Assembly: GCA_016927095.1 (NCBI GenBank)
Contig: JAFGNI010000530.1
Location: 1 to 8,171, forward strand
Reading direction: 5' to 3'
Length of the DNA: 8,171 nt
DNA from: Anaerolineae bacterium
GTDB taxonomy: Bacteria > Chloroflexota > Anaerolineae > B4-G1 > SLSP01
Shown: positions 6,864 through 8,171 of the stretch, piece by piece
Position numbering within the stretch: position 1 is the stretch's first letter
Layout of the letters: every line of letters begins with the position of its first letter
The notes under the pieces: generated by a model
Database searches by the model: none
Seen by the model: the letters and a program-made list of their open reading frames with translations, nothing else
What the model was told of the DNA's origin: nothing
Position numbers and translations under genes: made by a program

Positions 6864-6890
6864 GCAGACGACCCACCGGGTCGTCTCTAC
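6864..6890. repeat. 27-nt palindromic hairpin repeat, copy 1
   Basis: AGACGACCC (6866-6874) pairs perfectly with GGGTCGTCT (6878-6886) around the loop ACC; GC precedes and CTAC follows. It is one of three related copies between the CAP gene and the glycosyltransferase gene. From memory, palindromes ending in CGTCTCTAC / starting GTAGAGACG are dispersed widely in Chloroflexota and cyanobacterial genomes. I read it as a REP-like dispersed element. Confidence 0.75.
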
Positions 6891-6919
6891 GAGGGGGAAG
6901 CCGCGCCGGGGTGGTGGTT

Positions 6920-6946
6920 GTAGAGACGCGCCGGTGGCGCGTCTGC
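6920..6946. repeat. 27-nt palindromic hairpin repeat, copy 2 (inverted orientation)
   Basis: AGACGCGCC (6924-6932) pairs with GGCGCGTCT (6936-6944) around GGT. Its reverse complement is identical to copy 1 except at two stem positions, and both pairing partners are changed too, so base pairing is kept. Copies 1 and 2 face each other across a 29-nt spacer, forming a larger inverted repeat (CGTCTCTAC...GTAGAGACG). Confidence 0.75.
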
Positions 6947-6988
6947 TGTCTCGGCGAGGCATAGGACGGGGCAGGGGAGGATCCAACG

Positions 6989-7014
6989 GCAGACGACCGC
7001 CGGGTCGTCTCCAC
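6989..7014. repeat. 26-nt palindromic hairpin repeat, copy 3
   Basis: AGACGACC (6991-6998) pairs with GGTCGTCT (7003-7010) around GCCG. It has the same orientation as copy 1 and shares the preceding ACGGC, but differs in the loop (one base shorter) and ends CTCCAC instead of CTCTAC. Confidence 0.7.
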
Positions 7015-7024
7015 ATTGGGTGAG

Positions 7025-7039
7025 GGGAGCGCCGCTCCC
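7025..7039. other. Small GC hairpin downstream of the CAP gene
   Basis: GGGAGC (7025-7030) pairs with GCTCCC (7034-7039) around GCC, about 22 nt beyond the CAP gene stop. There is no T-run on the minus strand, so it is at best a transcript-end stabiliser or part of a weak terminator. Confidence 0.35.
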
Positions 7040-7061
7040 GTAGACTCTGGCGACCGGATTG

Positions 7062-7982
7062 CTATTGCGGCGTGGCGAAGACCTGCGTCCAGTAGTGGTG
7101 GTAGTTGACGCTGCCAATGTCGGGCGAGAGGTAGGTGTACCCGACGCCGATCTCCGTCAGGGCGCAGTTCAGGATGTTGGCACGGTGACCATCGCTGTTC
7201 ATCCAGCCAGCTACCACGCTGGCGGGACTGTTGTAGCCGGCAGCGATGTTCTCTGCAGCACGGGCATAGCTGTAGCCTGTGGCCCGGATGCGATCCCACG
7301 GCGTGCGTCCGTCGAGGCTGTAGTGGCTGAAGTAGTCGTTGATCGCCATGTCCGTGCTGTGGTCCTGGGCGGCTTGGGTGAGTTGCGGGCTGATCGCCAG
7401 CGCCGGACAGCCGGCTTTGGCGCGCTCTGCATTGGTGAGGATCACGACCTCGGTGGCGAAGTCGGGTGGGGGCGGCGCCGGCGTCGAGGCCGCCGTCATA
7501 AAGGTCCAGACCGGGCCAGCCGTCGTGGCACCGTGGACGTCTTCGGCGGTGACCTGCCAGTGGTAGCGCGTGTTTGGCGCCAGAGCGCCAGGGCTGCAGG
7601 CTGTGTTGGCACCTGCGTAGATCTGCCGGTCCGGCGTGGTGTCACCCGCCTCAAGGGTCACGCGGTAGGTCACGGGATCGCCATCGGGGTCGCCGCCCTC
7701 CCAGGCAAGCTGGGAGAGCGACTGGTCCGCGAGCCCGTCGTTGACGGGCAGAGGAGAGGCTGGCGTGGCGGGTTGTTGGTTCGATGGTGCTGTCTTGACC
7801 GCCAACGGCATGAATAGGGTGTTGGTGACGGGTTCGGTGTCGGCGAGCGCAGTATCAGGTCGATCGGCGATGATGTCCAAGGTGTGGGCGGTGACCATGT
7901 TGCCGGTGACAAGGCTGAGAGCAGGGATCACCAATGCTGCAATAAGGCGGAGCTTCTTGTGCAAAGGCACTCTGCTTGTCAT
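7062..7982 (-). CDS. Secreted CAP (SCP/PR1-like) domain protein with Ig/FnIII-like domain
   Basis: A 306-residue exported protein. A signal peptide covers about residues 1-32 (basic MTSRVPLHKKLR, hydrophobic LIAALVIPALSLV). Then come TLFMPLAVK (55-63), a Pro/Ser/Thr linker, and an Ig/FnIII-like domain (about 88-163: LAWEGGDPDGDPVTYRV ... TRYHWQVTAEDVHG ... PVWTF). A Pro-rich hinge (168-173) leads to a C-terminal CAP domain (about 177-304). The CAP positions usually forming the cavity are present: His208 (AQDHSTDMA), His220 (YFSHYSLDG), Glu244 (AENIAAGY) and His266 (GHRANIL), followed by IGVGYTY and YWTQVFA. Cys192 and Cys273 could form a disulfide. The biochemical role of bacterial CAP proteins is poorly defined; lipid binding or cell-wall association is suggested in the wider family. 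ATG 7982 has AGAGG 8 nt upstream and a consensus promoter. Confidence 0.92.
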   Translation of the reverse strand: MTSRVPLHKKLRLIAALVIPALSLVTGNMVTAHTLDIIADRPDTALADTEPVTNTLFMPLAVKTAPSNQQPATPASPLPVNDGLADQSLSQLAWEGGDPDGDPVTYRVTLEAGDTTPDRQIYAGANTACSPGALAPNTRYHWQVTAEDVHGATTAGPVWTFMTAASTPAPPPPDFATEVVILTNAERAKAGCPALAISPQLTQAAQDHSTDMAINDYFSHYSLDGRTPWDRIRATGYSYARAAENIAAGYNSPASVVAGWMNSDGHRANILNCALTEIGVGYTYLSPDIGSVNYHHYWTQVFATPQ

Positions 7983-8004
7983 CTCGCCAGCCTCTTATGA
8001 CCAT

Positions 8005-8033
8005 ATTATAACCAGAATCTGACTTGATGTCAA
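8005..8033 (-). promoter_or_regulatory. Full-consensus sigma-70 promoter for the CAP protein gene
   Basis: The minus strand has TTGACA (8033-8028), a 17-bp spacer (8027-8011) and TATAAT (8010-8005), matching consensus at 12 of 12 positions. Start of transcription near 7998 gives a short leader of about 16 nt containing AGAGG before the ATG. The stretch is AT-rich against its surroundings, and it predicts strong, largely unregulated expression. Confidence 0.85.
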
Positions 8034-8171
8034 TAGTTGAATGCCGCTTGGTGGAGGCAATTCTGCCGGTCCGGCTAGTCGCCGTATAGTACTAAGGTCC
8101 GGTAACGGGGCGCGACGTGACAGGTTTCGGTCTGTCGGGCTGGGATTGTTCGCGTACGGCAGCGCCCAAGG

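Noticed and set aside
6107..6964. Plus-strand open frame of 285 codons opposite the glycosyltransferase
   Set aside because: It is a shadow; the minus frame carries the full set of glycosyltransferase motifs.
6864..7014. CRISPR-like array
   Set aside because: The three repeats differ in orientation and spacing (29 and 42 nt), and each is a hairpin. No cas gene is present. They fit a dispersed palindromic repeat.
7059..7817. Plus-strand open frame of 252 codons opposite the CAP gene
   Set aside because: No domain is recognisable and the CAP and Ig-like motifs on the minus strand are unambiguous.

Overview
The window is a GC-rich bacterial segment with five protein-coding genes, all on the minus strand, so transcription runs from high to low coordinates. 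The gene content points to a member of the Chloroflexota (Anaerolineae/Caldilineae-like or a relative). Clues are a large two-propeller sensor with a lipoprotein signal and a Thr/Pro-rich linker, an MGDG-synthase-type glycosyltransferase, a secreted CAP-domain protein with a short 'FMPLAVK' stretch after its signal peptide, and GTAGAGACG/CGTCTCTAC-type palindromic repeats. This placement is inference from family resemblance; there is no rRNA or other marker gene.

Layout in the direction of transcription. (1) 7982-7062 encodes a secreted protein with an Ig/FnIII-like domain and a C-terminal CAP (SCP/PR1-like) domain. It is driven by a fully consensus sigma-70 promoter (TTGACA, 17 bp, TATAAT). 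(2) 7061-6794 is intergenic and holds three related hairpin repeats plus a small GC hairpin. (3) 6793-5570 encodes a GT28/MGDG-synthase-like glycosyltransferase, probably translated from a leaderless mRNA, followed by an intrinsic terminator near 5474-5501. (4) 5402-4476 encodes an EamA/DMT-family transporter, also apparently leaderless (TTGGCG, 17 bp, TATACT, then ATG 7 nt later). (5) 4435-3005 encodes a sulfatase-fold (alkaline phosphatase superfamily) hydrolase with a strong Shine-Dalgarno. It lies 40 nt behind the transporter and is probably co-transcribed with it. An array of five AACGTT cores at exact 8-bp spacing straddles the transporter's last codons and the hydrolase leader. (6) 2897 to the window's left edge encodes the extracytoplasmic part of a two-component-regulator-propeller sensor: lipobox, 14 propeller blades, Y_Y_Y domain and the start of a membrane segment. 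It has its own promoter. Its output domain lies outside the window.

No gene set here forms a known defence, mobile or biosynthetic system. The most interesting items are the AACGTT operator-like array, the sulfatase-like enzyme with Thr where the formylglycine Cys/Ser should be, the compensatory base-pair changes in the intergenic hairpins, and two start codons placed directly downstream of -10 boxes. The propeller sensor and the sulfatase-like hydrolase side by side resemble the pairing of environmental glycan or sulfo-ester sensing with degradation seen in other bacteria, but nothing in the sequence proves that link.
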